Assembly (NCBI GenBank): GCA_903951425.1
Contig: CAJBBX010000148.1
Coordinates: 33,790 to 97,789 of the forward strand
Reading direction: 5' to 3'
From: an uncultured Chthonomonas sp.
GTDB taxonomy: Bacteria > Armatimonadota > Chthonomonadetes > Chthonomonadales > CAJBBX01
Length of the DNA stretch: 64,000 bases
The position numbers and the translations under genes are program-made. Below the pieces are notes generated by a model that searched no databases, had not been told where the DNA came from, and was given only the letters and a program-made list of their open reading frames with translations. Of the stretch, positions 8,301 through 16,255 are shown one piece after another (positions within the stretch are counted from its first letter, which is position 1; every line of letters begins with the position of its first letter).

Positions 8301-10000
8301 TGCTCCAGTTGCAGGTGGCCGGCGAACCACGCTGGGTGGCCGTGGAGGACGCCTCGCGCTACCGCGACGCGCTGGGCGTCGAGCTACCGGCCGACCTGCA
8401 CGAGGCCTTCGCCCTGCCAGTTCCCGACCCGCTGGATGATCTGCTCTCGCGCTACGCCCGCACGCACGGCCCCTTCACGGCGGCTGACGCGGCGGCCCGG
8501 TTCGGGCTTGGCCCGGCCGTGGCCGAAGGCGCATTGAGGACGCTGGAGGCCCACGGGCGCCTCATCTCCGGCGCGTTCCGGCCCGGTAGGCGCGGTCTGG
8601 AGTGGTGCGAGGCCGACGTGCTGCGCTCCCTGCGCGGCCGATCGCTGGCCAAGCTCCGCATGGAGGTCGAGCCCGTCTCTGGCGCGGCCCTGACCCGGTA
8701 CTTGCTCGCCCACCACGGCGTGGAGCCACTCGTGGGCGACGCCGAGCGCGGCGCGTCCGGCGTCACCGCCACCCAGCGCGACCTGCTGGAGGCGATCCGG
8801 CTGCTGGAGGGTGCGCCCATCGCCGTGGCGGCGCTGGAGACCAGCGTGCTGCCCGCCCGCGTGCGCGGCTACGATCCCCGCGACCTTGACCTGCTGACGG
8901 CCACGGGCCAGGTGGTCTGGCAGGGCGATGGGGGAGCCGGCGCCCAAGACGGCCGCATGCGGCTCTACCTGGCCGACGATGCGCCGCTCCTCGCTCGTTC
9001 GGTCCCGTCTGATCGGACGGACCCGCTGGAGCGTGCCGTCGTCCAGGCCCTCCAGTCGCGAGGGGCCTCCTTCACACTGCAGCTTGCTACCGATGTGGGG
9101 CAGCCGCCGGCGGCGGTGACCGAGGCCGTCTGGCGGCTGGTCTGGGCAGGTGTGGTCACCAACGACACGCTGGCTCCCGTGCGGGGGCTGGTCTCCCCGG
9201 CCACGGCGTCGCGGCGCTCCAGGCCCATGGTGCGGCCGCGTCACGTGCCCATCGTGCTGGGTGGCTTGCCGTGGCTTGCGCGTCCGACGGAGGCTCCCGG
9301 CCGGTGGTCGGTCCTGGCCTGGCCCGAGACCTCGCCCGCCGTACGTGCCGCCGCGCAGGTGGAGATGCTGCTCGCCAGGCACGGCGTGCTAATGCGCGAG
9401 GCAGTCACGCCCGACGAGGTGGAGGGCGGCTACCCGGCGGCGTATGGCGTCATGCGCGCCATGGAGGACGCCGGCAGGGCGCGCCGGGGTTACTTCGTGG
9501 CGGGCCTGGCCGGGGCACAGTTCGCGCAGACGGGCTCCGCCGACGCCCTCCGCCGCTTTCGGGACCCCGGCGCCGAGCCGGTCGGCCATCTGTTGGCCTC
9601 GCTGGACCCGGCCAACCCATACGGCGCCACGTTGCCCTGGCCCGACCGCCCCGACGGCCGAAAGCCTGCGCGCATGGCCAACACCTGGCTGGCGCTGCTG
9701 GACGGCTGCCCTGCCGCGTGGCTGGGGCGAGGCGGCCACACGCTGCTGCTCTACCCGACCGAGGCCGACTGGCGGGACCATCGCGAATGGGCCGACACCG
9801 TGGCCGGCGCCCTGGCGGCGGCGGTGCAGCTCGGGCGTCTGCCGAGCCTTACGATCCGCGAGGCCGACGGCATCTCGCTGGTCCGCGAGTCCGAGGAGGG
9901 TGGCCCGGTGGAACTACCGCCGCACGTGGCGCGGTTGGCCGAGGCCCTCGACCGCGCAGGCTTCCGCCGAACAGGCAAGGGCTGGTTTATGCGGGCATAG
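5387..10000 (+). CDS. lhr: Long-form ATP-dependent helicase Lhr
   Basis: 1537 residues from the ATG at 5387, close to the length of E. coli Lhr. The superfamily 2 motor is complete: Walker A APTGSGKT (Lys51), VDEIH (motif II) near residue 168, LSATV (motif III), TSSLELGIDMGS (motif V) and QRVGRAGH (motif VI). A Lhr winged-helix/core region follows and then about 700 residues of C-terminal domains. Lhr translocates on DNA and unwinds DNA:RNA hybrids; it is tied to repair. In the longest frame the protein could start at 5333, but that codon sits in the loop region of a hairpin and the extra residues look non-coding. The gene stands alone. Confidence 0.93.
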   Translation: MSDDGLGALHDPTRTWFAATFGEPTQAQQMGWPAIAGGESCLLLAPTGSGKTLAAFLVAIDRLLFEPPPHPDHRCRVVYVSPLKALAVDVEKNLRRPLAGVARAAEALGVAHHAPQIAVRTGDTPARDRARFRSHPADILITTPESLFLMLTSTAREALRSVEWVIVDEIHAMVATKRGTHLSLTLERLEENIGRPLRRIGLSATVRPAEEVARFLGGQCGEPPAPRPVRLIDAGSVRRWDLAVVTPSDHTPGSAPLPEVVAARRKRKDRGEGPRVLSFWGEPTTGAWPTLQPMILDLIRAHKTTLVFVNNRRLAERLAIALNEIAGEVIAYAHHGSIAREKRLTIEHDLKSGRLPAIVCTSSLELGIDMGSIDLVVQVEAPPSVSAGLQRVGRAGHQVGASSKGIIIPKFRDDLLASAAVAERMLAGDVEPMRYPRCPLDVLAQQIVAIAAMDDRHIDDLAALVRRAAPYADLPEASFLAVLDMLSGKYPSDAFAELRPRITWNRLSGLVTAREGARRLAVSNSGSIPDRGLFGVFMAGSEPGKGRVGELDEIMVYETRVNDVIVLGASSWRVEEIGPDKVTVTPAPGVPGRTPFWHGEGVGRPPELGRAIGSLSRRLLEGTQAEGEALLTGSHALGREAGRELISYLRSQVSAAGAAPDDRTILIERCKDENDDWRVCLLSPLGARILAPWAMAVAATIHDATGLEPDILWTDNGIVVRLPNSEAPPDASWFTPEPHSVEALVMRQLSVGGGGARAAVQGAPVNALFASRFREAAQRALLLPHGKIGERTPLWRQRKRAADLLHVAGRHPSFPIVMEAFRECMADFFDMPALHETLERLEDGSMRAVVADTRSPSPMAASLLFSYVGNFMYEGDAPIAERRAQALTIDPVQLKQLMGDAALRELISPEALHALEEGLQRLAPGYGARHIDGLHDLLLRLGDLTDAEAAVRCDPPEAAPGWLAKLRAEQRVLQLQVAGEPRWVAVEDASRYRDALGVELPADLHEAFALPVPDPLDDLLSRYARTHGPFTAADAAARFGLGPAVAEGALRTLEAHGRLISGAFRPGRRGLEWCEADVLRSLRGRSLAKLRMEVEPVSGAALTRYLLAHHGVEPLVGDAERGASGVTATQRDLLEAIRLLEGAPIAVAALETSVLPARVRGYDPRDLDLLTATGQVVWQGDGGAGAQDGRMRLYLADDAPLLARSVPSDRTDPLERAVVQALQSRGASFTLQLATDVGQPPAAVTEAVWRLVWAGVVTNDTLAPVRGLVSPATASRRSRPMVRPRHVPIVLGGLPWLARPTEAPGRWSVLAWPETSPAVRAAAQVEMLLARHGVLMREAVTPDEVEGGYPAAYGVMRAMEDAGRARRGYFVAGLAGAQFAQTGSADALRRFRDPGAEPVGHLLASLDPANPYGATLPWPDRPDGRKPARMANTWLALLDGCPAAWLGRGGHTLLLYPTEADWRDHREWADTVAGALAAAVQLGRLPSLTIREADGISLVRESEEGGPVELPPHVARLAEALDRAGFRRTGKGWFMRA

Positions 10001-10054
10001 AGTGCTGGGGGCAGCGCGGCGCGGATGGAGTATGCTCCGATCGGGAGGATGGCG

Positions 10055-10592
10055 ATGTTCAGGGAGGAGAAAGCCACGGCCGTTGCAGCGCTTCTGCTCG
10101 AATGGGCGGGCGGAGCCTTGGATGACCTGAAGCTCATGTACCTTGCTGACCGTGATGCGTTTCGCCGCTTTGGAACGACGATCACGGGTGATCGGTACTT
10201 CTCCATGAAGAACGGCCCGATCCTGAGCGCCACACTGGACCTGATGACCCCGCGGTCACGACGACACGGCCACGGTCTGGCGAGACCACATCGACCTTCC
10301 GGCGCGCTACCAGATCAGGCTGCTGCGGCCGATGGATGCGTCGCCCGTGCTCTCGCGCGCTGAGGTCGCCATTGTGCGGAGCGCCCATGATCCGTACGGC
10401 GCCTGGGACGAGTGGCGTCTGGTGGAGTTCGCCCACAACCTGCCAGAGTACACGCCGACCCCGCATACCTCGATCCCGATCCCGCTTACCGAGGTGCTGA
10501 GCGGCCTGGGTCTCAATGAGAGCGCCATCGCCGGCCGCCTCGCCGCCGACCGGCAGCACGACGCAATGGACCGGCTCCTCGCGTCCGCATAG
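10055..10592 (+). pseudogene. Panacea-domain (DUF4065) antitoxin-like gene, frameshifted
   Basis: The first part reads MFREEKATAVAALLLEWAGG, then LKLMYLADRDAFRRFG and a TGDRYFSMKNGPILS motif, which is the Panacea (SocA-like) signature. After TLDLMTP near 10248 the frame breaks. The family pattern continues one frame over as HDDTATVWRDHIDL, then SPVLSRAE and WRLVEFAHNLPEY, to the stop at 10592. Joining them needs loss of one base, or gain of two, near 10248-10259 and gives about 179 residues, a normal family length. The start is set by GGGAGG at 10043-10048. Panacea proteins act as antitoxins or proteolysis adaptors. A sequencing error is an alternative to true decay. Confidence 0.65.
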
Positions 10593-10604
10593 CCTTGAGA
10601 GCCT

Positions 10605-10994
10605 ATGCCGGCTTACGTTCGTCCTGGACATTCCCGGTGAGCGAACGGACCACCCGTGGATGGTGTTATCGGACGGCGATGACGAAGGGCTGGTCGCGGT
10701 GGTGATGCTCACCGGCGTGTGCGCAACGTCGGCGATCCGGAGTGTCAGTTCGGCGCTCGGGTACGGCTCGCCGATGACTTCTTCACATCCATGCCCTGGT
10801 GTGTTTACTTCGCTCGGGCCAGAGTCGCCCAGGTCACGGCCATTGATCGAGTCCTGTCGGGGAGCAGTGTACGGATCACCACCGGTGAGATGTTGTCTGG
10901 GGTGTGGCGCCGCATCAGACGGGCTCTCGCCGTGTCCGACGCCGTGCCGCCGGAAGTGAGCCGGTATTGCCGAACCCTCGGCTGGCATTCCTGA
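10605..10994 (+). pseudogene. Likely toxin-side partner of the Panacea gene, frameshifted
   Basis: One frame carries FVLDIPGERTDHPWMVLSD then LVAVVMLTGV up to about 10716. The next frame continues with NVGDPECQFGARVRL, DDFFTSMPWCVYFARARV and VWRRIRRALAVSD to 10994. Read together this resembles the 130-150 residue mRNA-interferase-like proteins (H-x-W-VLS start, Tyr/Ala-Arg middle, Arg-Arg end) that sit next to Panacea genes. One frame change is certain near 10717. The best ATG (10605, MPAYVRPG) is in the second frame, so a further break near the start is possible. It begins 13 bases after the antitoxin-like gene. The family assignment is tentative. Confidence 0.4.
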
Positions 10995-11052
10995 TAGGCA
11001 CGCTCTCGCCCACCCAAGCCGCATGCCGTCAGGTCGAGTACTGACCCGCACG

Positions 11053-11081
11053 GCCCGTGGGTCGAGAGCCGGCCCGCGGGC
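11053..11081. terminator. Hairpin between convergent genes
   Basis: GCCCGTGGG (11053-11061) pairs with CCCGCGGGC (11073-11081) through nine pairs, one of them G-T, with an 11-base loop. It lies in the 94-base space between the end of the broken toxin-like gene and the 3' end of the minus-strand ctpA, where a two-way terminator would be expected. No T-run is present. Confidence 0.35.
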
Positions 11082-11088
11082 GCCCTGC

Positions 11089-12444
11089 CTACGGACGAAC
11101 CGAGACCACTCCTGCTGTCATCTGCTTCTGCACCTCAGCGACGGCTCGCGCCAACTGGGTGTCGTTCTTGGTGTCCTCGAAGTCCTGGTCCAGCCAGAGC
11201 TTCGACTGCTCTACCTCGATGTCGGGCGCGATGCCGCCCGTGTTGAAGATGGGCCGGTGCTCCTCGTCGAACTTGTTGTTGATGTCGCGGCCGCTGGGCG
11301 TGAAGTACTTGGCCGTGGTGAGGCGCAGGGCCGTATCGTTGGCCAGCGGGAAGAGCGTCTGCACCAGGCCCTTGCCAAAAGTGTGCTTGCCCACCAGCGT
11401 CCCGGCCTTCGTGTCCTTGATGGCGCCCGCCACGATCTCGCTGGCGCTGGCGCTGCTCTCGTTGATCAGCACCACGATGGGAATGCCCGAGTACCGCTGG
11501 ACACGGCGGGTGCGAATCGCAGCCCGACGGCCGTTCTTCTCCTGCACCAGGACGACGGGGCCAGAGTTCACGAACCGGCTCGCGACCTCAACCGCGGCGG
11601 TCAACAGCCCGCCCGGGTTGAAGCGCAGGTCGAAGACGAGTCCCTTCATGCCCTGCGCCTTCAGGTCCGAGACGGCCTTGTCGAGCTGGACGGCGCTCTT
11701 CTCGTTAAACTCGTTCAGAACGATGTGACCCACCTTCCTGGCCGGGTCCGCCATCTTGCTCGTCACTACCGGCGGCTCGATATGCATGCGTGTCAGGAGG
11801 AAGCGGATTGGCTTGGGAGCGCCGCGGCGGAGCATGGTGATCGTCACCCGGGTTCCCTTGGGCCCCTTGATGAGCTTCACCACGCTGCTGATGTCCATGC
11901 CCAGGGTAGGCGTGGTCTTGATGAGCTTGCCCGTCCTGATATCGTGCGTACCGACGCTGAGGATGGTGTCGCCGGCCTTGACACCGGCCTTGGTGGCCGG
12001 GCTGCCCGGCAAAGGCCGGACCACTCGCACGTCCTTGCCCACAGGCTCCAGTACGGCGCCGATGCCCTCGAAAGAGCCCTGCGTCGTCTGCTGCATCTGC
12101 CGCCACTCGTCCTGGTCCAGAAAGCCGGTGAACGGGTCATTCAGGCTGGCCAGCATGCCCTCGATGGCGGCGTAGGTGAGCTCTTTGGTTTTCTTGGCGT
12201 CGATGGCTGCCGGTGCGTACTCGTGCTTGATGACGTCGAGCGCCTCGGCGTAGGCCGCAAAGGTGGCGTCGGTGTCCTCAGCCGAGGCGGCCTGCACCCC
12301 CAGCGAGCGCAGCACCATATCGACCGGATGGCCTGATCGGCGCATCGCCCTGGGGTTCGGTCCTGAGATGATGCCCAGCAGGAACGCCGCGGATGCGAGC
12401 AGGACGACGGGCAATATGCGGGACCGGATGTTCATGGCTCTCAT
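11089..12444 (-). CDS. ctpA: S41 C-terminal processing peptidase (CtpA)
   Basis: 451 residues. An N-terminal membrane or signal segment (residues about 9-27) is followed by a PDZ domain (FEGIGAVLEPV through a GDTILSVG motif) and the S41 core. The catalytic dyad is intact: the middle Ser of SSASASE (Ser333) and Lys358 in HTFGKG, 25 residues apart as in E. coli Prc. It would trim C-termini of envelope proteins. Its start lies 5 bases after the stop of the second S41 gene, so the two are one operon. AGGAG lies just before; either the first ATG or the second (MNIRS) could be the true start. Confidence 0.92.
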   Translation of the reverse strand: MRAMNIRSRILPVVLLASAAFLLGIISGPNPRAMRRSGHPVDMVLRSLGVQAASAEDTDATFAAYAEALDVIKHEYAPAAIDAKKTKELTYAAIEGMLASLNDPFTGFLDQDEWRQMQQTTQGSFEGIGAVLEPVGKDVRVVRPLPGSPATKAGVKAGDTILSVGTHDIRTGKLIKTTPTLGMDISSVVKLIKGPKGTRVTITMLRRGAPKPIRFLLTRMHIEPPVVTSKMADPARKVGHIVLNEFNEKSAVQLDKAVSDLKAQGMKGLVFDLRFNPGGLLTAAVEVASRFVNSGPVVLVQEKNGRRAAIRTRRVQRYSGIPIVVLINESSASASEIVAGAIKDTKAGTLVGKHTFGKGLVQTLFPLANDTALRLTTAKYFTPSGRDINNKFDEEHRPIFNTGGIAPDIEVEQSKLWLDQDFEDTKNDTQLARAVAEVQKQMTAGVVSVRP

Positions 12445-12449
12445 CTCTC

Positions 12450-13817
12450 CTAGCCCTGAGCCAGCGCGCCGGCAGCGCGCCGAACCGGGTCCTCGCTCTC
12501 GTGAACCACTACGTCAGGCTTCAGGCCGATACCCTCGAAGGACGCGCCCTTGTCGGTGAGGTACTTGCCCGCCGACACGGTCAACGCGCCGCCTGCTCGT
12601 AGCGGCACCAGCTTCTGGTATGTGCCGTCGCCCATGGAGCGCGACCCCACGAGCTTGGCGCCGCCCTGATCGCGAAGGGCGGACGCTGCCATCTCGGCCA
12701 GCCCGGCGGTGCCGCCGTTGACAACCACGGCGAGGCGCCGCGGCTTGGCGCGCTCGGCAGCGGCCGGCAGCGGCTGCTTGCGGCCCCCTGCGCGAACGAC
12801 CGAGCCAAGGTTGCCGCCGTCGGTCAGCAGGCCCACCAGCGTCGCTGCGGCCGCATAGGCCCCCGAGCGCGTGTCCGCCACGGGCCCGCCGGCGTTGTTG
12901 CGCAGGTCGATGACGACCGGCGCCGTGCCCGCCGCGGACAGGGCCTCAGCCAACTCCTTCTCGGCGCGCTCGTTGAACTGCGTGATCCGCAGGCATGCGA
13001 CGCCGTCCACGCGGGTGCCGCTCACCGGGTCCAGTGTGTAGGGGGCGCTGCGGACGGTGACCTTGATCGGCTTCGCTACGCCCGGCCTCTCCAGCGTCAG
13101 CTTCACGTCGGCCGGGTCCGGCGTCATCTTGTTCAGCGGCAGGCCGTTCAGGCGGTCCAGGGCACGCCCGAGCGTCATGCCGTCGGTGAGGCGCTTCGTG
13201 GCGTCCTTGAAGGCCTGGCGGTAGGTGCGGTCGTCCATATCGCGGGTCTGCATGTTGTTCAGGTCGAGGCGCGGGTCGTAGGCGATGACCCAGCGTCCGT
13301 CGATCTCGGTCACCACGTCGCCGGCGCGTACGCCGGCCACGTCGGCCGGTCCGCCCGGCGCGGGCGCGATGATGCGGAGGCGCCGCTGCTCCACCTCGCC
13401 CTTCTTGAACTTGCCGACCGTGAGGAAGGCTCCGATGCCTTCGAACTCGCCGGAGAGCTGCCGCTGGTAGCGGGCCCACTGCTTGGCGTCGTAAAAGCGC
13501 GTGCGGGGATCATCCAGTGCGAAGGCCATTGAGCGCACGGCTCCGTCGGCGAGCCTTGCCGAGTCGTCAACCTTGTCGACGTACTCGCTGTAGACGTAGG
13601 CCAGCACATCGCGCAGGGTGTCGGCCGGGTCGCCTGAGTCGGCTTCGTCCGCAAAGGGCGTGCCGGAACCCGGGAGCCCGGCCATGGGCCCTGCCATCTG
13701 GGCATTGCCTGCGAATACGGCGCGGTTGAACCAGCGAATCTGGCGTCCGCCGGCAAAGGCGGCGACGACCAGCACTGTGAGCCATATGGCCAGCGCTATG
13801 CGCTTAGTTGTCCTCAA
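12450..13817 (-). CDS. S41 peptidase homologue lacking the catalytic Ser-Lys dyad
   Basis: About 455 residues from a TTG at 13817 preceded by TGAGGG; the next residues form a membrane anchor (LAIWLTVLVVAAFAGG). A longer frame reaches 14000 but its first 61 residues look non-coding. PDZ (FEGIGAFLTVG, VAGVRAGDVV) and S41 regions are present. The catalytic SASASE motif is replaced by TAGLAE, so the nucleophile position is Gly. TFGKG becomes SMGDG, so Lys becomes Asp. The protein should be proteolytically dead but structurally intact and may regulate or scaffold the active CtpA encoded just downstream. Confidence 0.85.
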   Translation of the reverse strand: MRTTKRIALAIWLTVLVVAAFAGGRQIRWFNRAVFAGNAQMAGPMAGLPGSGTPFADEADSGDPADTLRDVLAYVYSEYVDKVDDSARLADGAVRSMAFALDDPRTRFYDAKQWARYQRQLSGEFEGIGAFLTVGKFKKGEVEQRRLRIIAPAPGGPADVAGVRAGDVVTEIDGRWVIAYDPRLDLNNMQTRDMDDRTYRQAFKDATKRLTDGMTLGRALDRLNGLPLNKMTPDPADVKLTLERPGVAKPIKVTVRSAPYTLDPVSGTRVDGVACLRITQFNERAEKELAEALSAAGTAPVVIDLRNNAGGPVADTRSGAYAAAATLVGLLTDGGNLGSVVRAGGRKQPLPAAAERAKPRRLAVVVNGGTAGLAEMAASALRDQGGAKLVGSRSMGDGTYQKLVPLRAGGALTVSAGKYLTDKGASFEGIGLKPDVVVHESEDPVRRAAGALAQG

Positions 13818-14014
13818 GAGCGGTCCCTCACCTTCCGGCGGCCAGTCCTGCCTGCGATGCCGAAGCCGATTGTCCCGTAAGTATACTGCGTGAGCCGACG
13901 AGCCGAGGGAGATGATGTCGCCGTTGGGGCGCGTCCCGCCGGGCCGAGCGGCCGGTGAAGTAAAATGATCCTCAGCAAGTGCAGCGCCGTTACGCGCCAC
14001 TTCCAGGAGTACCG

Positions 14015-14470
14015 ATGAAGGTTTCCATCGCCTCAGACCACGCCGGCTATCGCCTCAAGGACCGTATTGCAGCCCTTGTGCGCGATCTCGGGCACGAAGT
14101 CATCGATCTCGGCGTCTTCAGTGATGCCTCCACCGACTATCCCGACCACGCAGCCGCAGCCTCCGCGGAGATATCTGCCGGACGATCTCAGCGGGCTATC
14201 CTCATCTGCGGGACCGGCGTCGGCATGTCCATCGCTGCCAACAAATTCGACGGCGTTCGGGCGGCCGCGGTTTCCGAAACCGTCAGTGCGCGGCTTGCCC
14301 GCGAGCATAACGATGCGAATATTCTATGCATCGGCGAGCGCATCGTCGGTCCTGAGGTGGCGGACGACATCGTGCGCGTCTTCATGACGGCAGAGTTCGC
14401 CGGCGGTGAGCGTCACGTTCGGCGCGTGGCCAAGATCGGCGCACTGGAAGATCGGACCCCGAGCGCTTGA
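14015..14470 (+). CDS. rpiB: Ribose-5-phosphate isomerase B
   Basis: 151 residues, the usual size. DHAG at residues 8-11, the active-site Cys65 in CGTGVGMS, and the conserved EHNDANIL segment are all present. It interconverts ribose-5-phosphate and ribulose-5-phosphate in the cytoplasm. The ATG at 14015 follows AGGAG by six bases; an in-frame GTG-type start at 13979 adds 12 residues without a ribosome site. It leads a run of housekeeping genes transcribed away from the S41 pair. The 197-base divergent gap contains TATACT and TAAAAT -10-like words but no convincing -35 boxes. Confidence 0.95.
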   Translation: MKVSIASDHAGYRLKDRIAALVRDLGHEVIDLGVFSDASTDYPDHAAAASAEISAGRSQRAILICGTGVGMSIAANKFDGVRAAAVSETVSARLAREHNDANILCIGERIVGPEVADDIVRVFMTAEFAGGERHVRRVAKIGALEDRTPSA

Positions 14471-14493
14471 GCGCAACGCAGGAGGCTGGCGTC

Positions 14494-15768
14494 GTGAATG
14501 ATGCATGTATGGCCGATCCCAGGCTGGCGCCGCTTGCGGTAGCCGACCCCGCCGTGGCCGAGGCCATCCGCTGGGAGGAGGAGAGGCTTGAGGAGCACAT
14601 CGAGCTGATCGCCTCCGAGAACGTCGTCTCGCTGGCAGTCCTGCAGGCGACGGGCTCGGTCATGACAAACAAGTACGCCGAGGGCTACCCCGGCAAGCGC
14701 TACTACGGCGGTTGCTCCAACGTCGACGTGGTCGAGGACCTGGCCCGCAAGCGCGCCTGTGAGCTCTTCGGCGTGGAGCACGCCAACGTGCAGCCACACA
14801 GCGGCGCACAGGCCAACCTGGCCGTCTACAGCGTGGCCATGGAGCCGGGCGACACCTACCTGGCCATGAGCCTCAGCGAGGGCGGGCACCTGACCCACGG
14901 CTCGCCGGTGAACTTCTCGGGCTCGTGGTACAAGCCCGTCCACTACGGTGTCTCGCCGGAGACCGGGCGCATCGACATGGATGAGGTGGCGCGGCTGGCC
15001 GAGCAGCACAAGCCCAAGCTCATCGTGGCCGGCGCCAGTTGCTACGCCCGCATTCTGGACTTCGCCGCGTTCCGCCGGATCGCGGACATCGTGGGCGCGC
15101 GGCTCATGGTCGACATGGCGCATATCGCCGGGTTGGTCGCCGCAGGAGAGCATCCGTCTCCCGTGCCGCACGCGCACTTCGTCACGACGACCACGCACAA
15201 GACGCTCCGCGGCCCGCGAGGCGGCATGATCCTCACGTCGGGCGAGTACGCCCAGGCTATCGACAAGGCCGTCTTCCCCGGCATGCAGGGCGGCCCGCTG
15301 ATGCATGTGATCGCGGCCAAGGCCGTCTCCCTCCTCGAGGCGCAGCAGCCTGCGTTCAGGCAGTACCAGGCGCAGATCCGGACCAACGCGGCCGCCATCG
15401 GCCGGACGCTCATGGATCTCGGCTGGAGCCTGGTCTCCGGCGGCACCGACAACCACCTGATCTGGTGCGACCTGCGGCCCAAGGGCTCCTCGGGCCGCGC
15501 TGCTGAGGTGGCGCTGGATGCCGTGGGGATCACGGTCAACCGCAACATGATCCCCGGCGACCCCGCCAAGCCCTGGGTCACCAGCGGCATCCGGATCGGC
15601 TCGCCGGCCGTCACGTCGCGCGGGTTCACCGTGGACGCCATGGTCGAGACCGGCCGGCTGGTCGACCGCTGCATCAGCAATCCAGGTGACGAGGCCGTCC
15701 TCGCCGAGGTGCGCGCCGACGCGCGCGCCCTGACGGCGCGCTTCCCGCTGCGGCCGGCGGGGCTCTGA
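14494..15768 (+). CDS. glyA: Serine hydroxymethyltransferase
   Basis: 424 residues from the GTG at 14494, which follows AGGAGG by about nine bases. A TTG at 14467 overlapping the rpiB stop is the longer alternative. The family hallmarks are complete: [25 protein letters not shown], the PLP lysine in [11 protein letters not shown] (Lys236), and PLM near residue 270. It converts serine and tetrahydrofolate to glycine and 5,10-methylene-THF. The product feeds dTMP synthesis, for which the next gene supplies dUMP. Confidence 0.97.
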   Translation: MNDACMADPRLAPLAVADPAVAEAIRWEEERLEEHIELIASENVVSLAVLQATGSVMTNKYAEGYPGKRYYGGCSNVDVVEDLARKRACELFGVEHANVQPHSGAQANLAVYSVAMEPGDTYLAMSLSEGGHLTHGSPVNFSGSWYKPVHYGVSPETGRIDMDEVARLAEQHKPKLIVAGASCYARILDFAAFRRIADIVGARLMVDMAHIAGLVAAGEHPSPVPHAHFVTTTTHKTLRGPRGGMILTSGEYAQAIDKAVFPGMQGGPLMHVIAAKAVSLLEAQQPAFRQYQAQIRTNAAAIGRTLMDLGWSLVSGGTDNHLIWCDLRPKGSSGRAAEVALDAVGITVNRNMIPGDPAKPWVTSGIRIGSPAVTSRGFTVDAMVETGRLVDRCISNPGDEAVLAEVRADARALTARFPLRPAGL

Positions 15769-15775
15769 GGTGGAC

Positions 15776-16255
15776 ATGGAGCGCACGCGGCCGAGCTGGG
15801 ACGAGTACTTCATGCAGATCGCCGGGCAGGTGGCCACTCGCGCCACGTGCCCCAGGCGGTCCGTGGGCGCCGTCATCGTCAAGGATCGGCGCATCCTCAC
15901 ATCGGGCTACAACGGCGCTCCGGCCGGCCTGCAGCACTGCCCGTCCGGCGGCCCGGACCACGACTGGCCCGAAGGCTGCATGCGCGGCGGCCACTGCATC
16001 CGTACCGTGCATGCCGAGCAGAACGCCATCGTGCAGGCGGCGCTGAACGGCGTCTCGACCCGAGACGCCACCCTCTATGTCACCTGCCAGCCCTGCAGCA
16101 ACTGCGCCAAGATGGTCATCAACGCGGGCATCCTGAAGGTGGTCTTCGACGGCGACTACCCCGATGACTTCGCCATGGAGATGTTCCGGGAGGCGCAGAT
16201 CGAGGTGCTGAGGCTTCGTCCCGACGCCGGAGGGGTGGGAGAGAAGCTGCTGTGA
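15776..16255 (+). CDS. dCMP deaminase (ComEB-like)
   Basis: 159 residues. The zinc site is clear: His79-Ala-Glu81 in HAEQNA and Cys107/Cys110 in PCSNC. A second Cys/His cluster (HCPSGG, GCMRGGHC) is typical of dCMP deaminases of the ComEB type. The enzyme makes dUMP from dCMP, complementing glyA. The ATG at 15776 is six bases after TGAGG; the in-frame GTG at 15770 is less well placed. The gene follows glyA by seven bases. Confidence 0.92.
   Translation: MERTRPSWDEYFMQIAGQVATRATCPRRSVGAVIVKDRRILTSGYNGAPAGLQHCPSGGPDHDWPEGCMRGGHCIRTVHAEQNAIVQAALNGVSTRDATLYVTCQPCSNCAKMVINAGILKVVFDGDYPDDFAMEMFREAQIEVLRLRPDAGGVGEKLL

Noticed and set aside
11023..12336. 437-residue + strand open frame opposite ctpA
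   Set aside because: The minus-strand frame has full PDZ and S41 motifs; the + frame has none.
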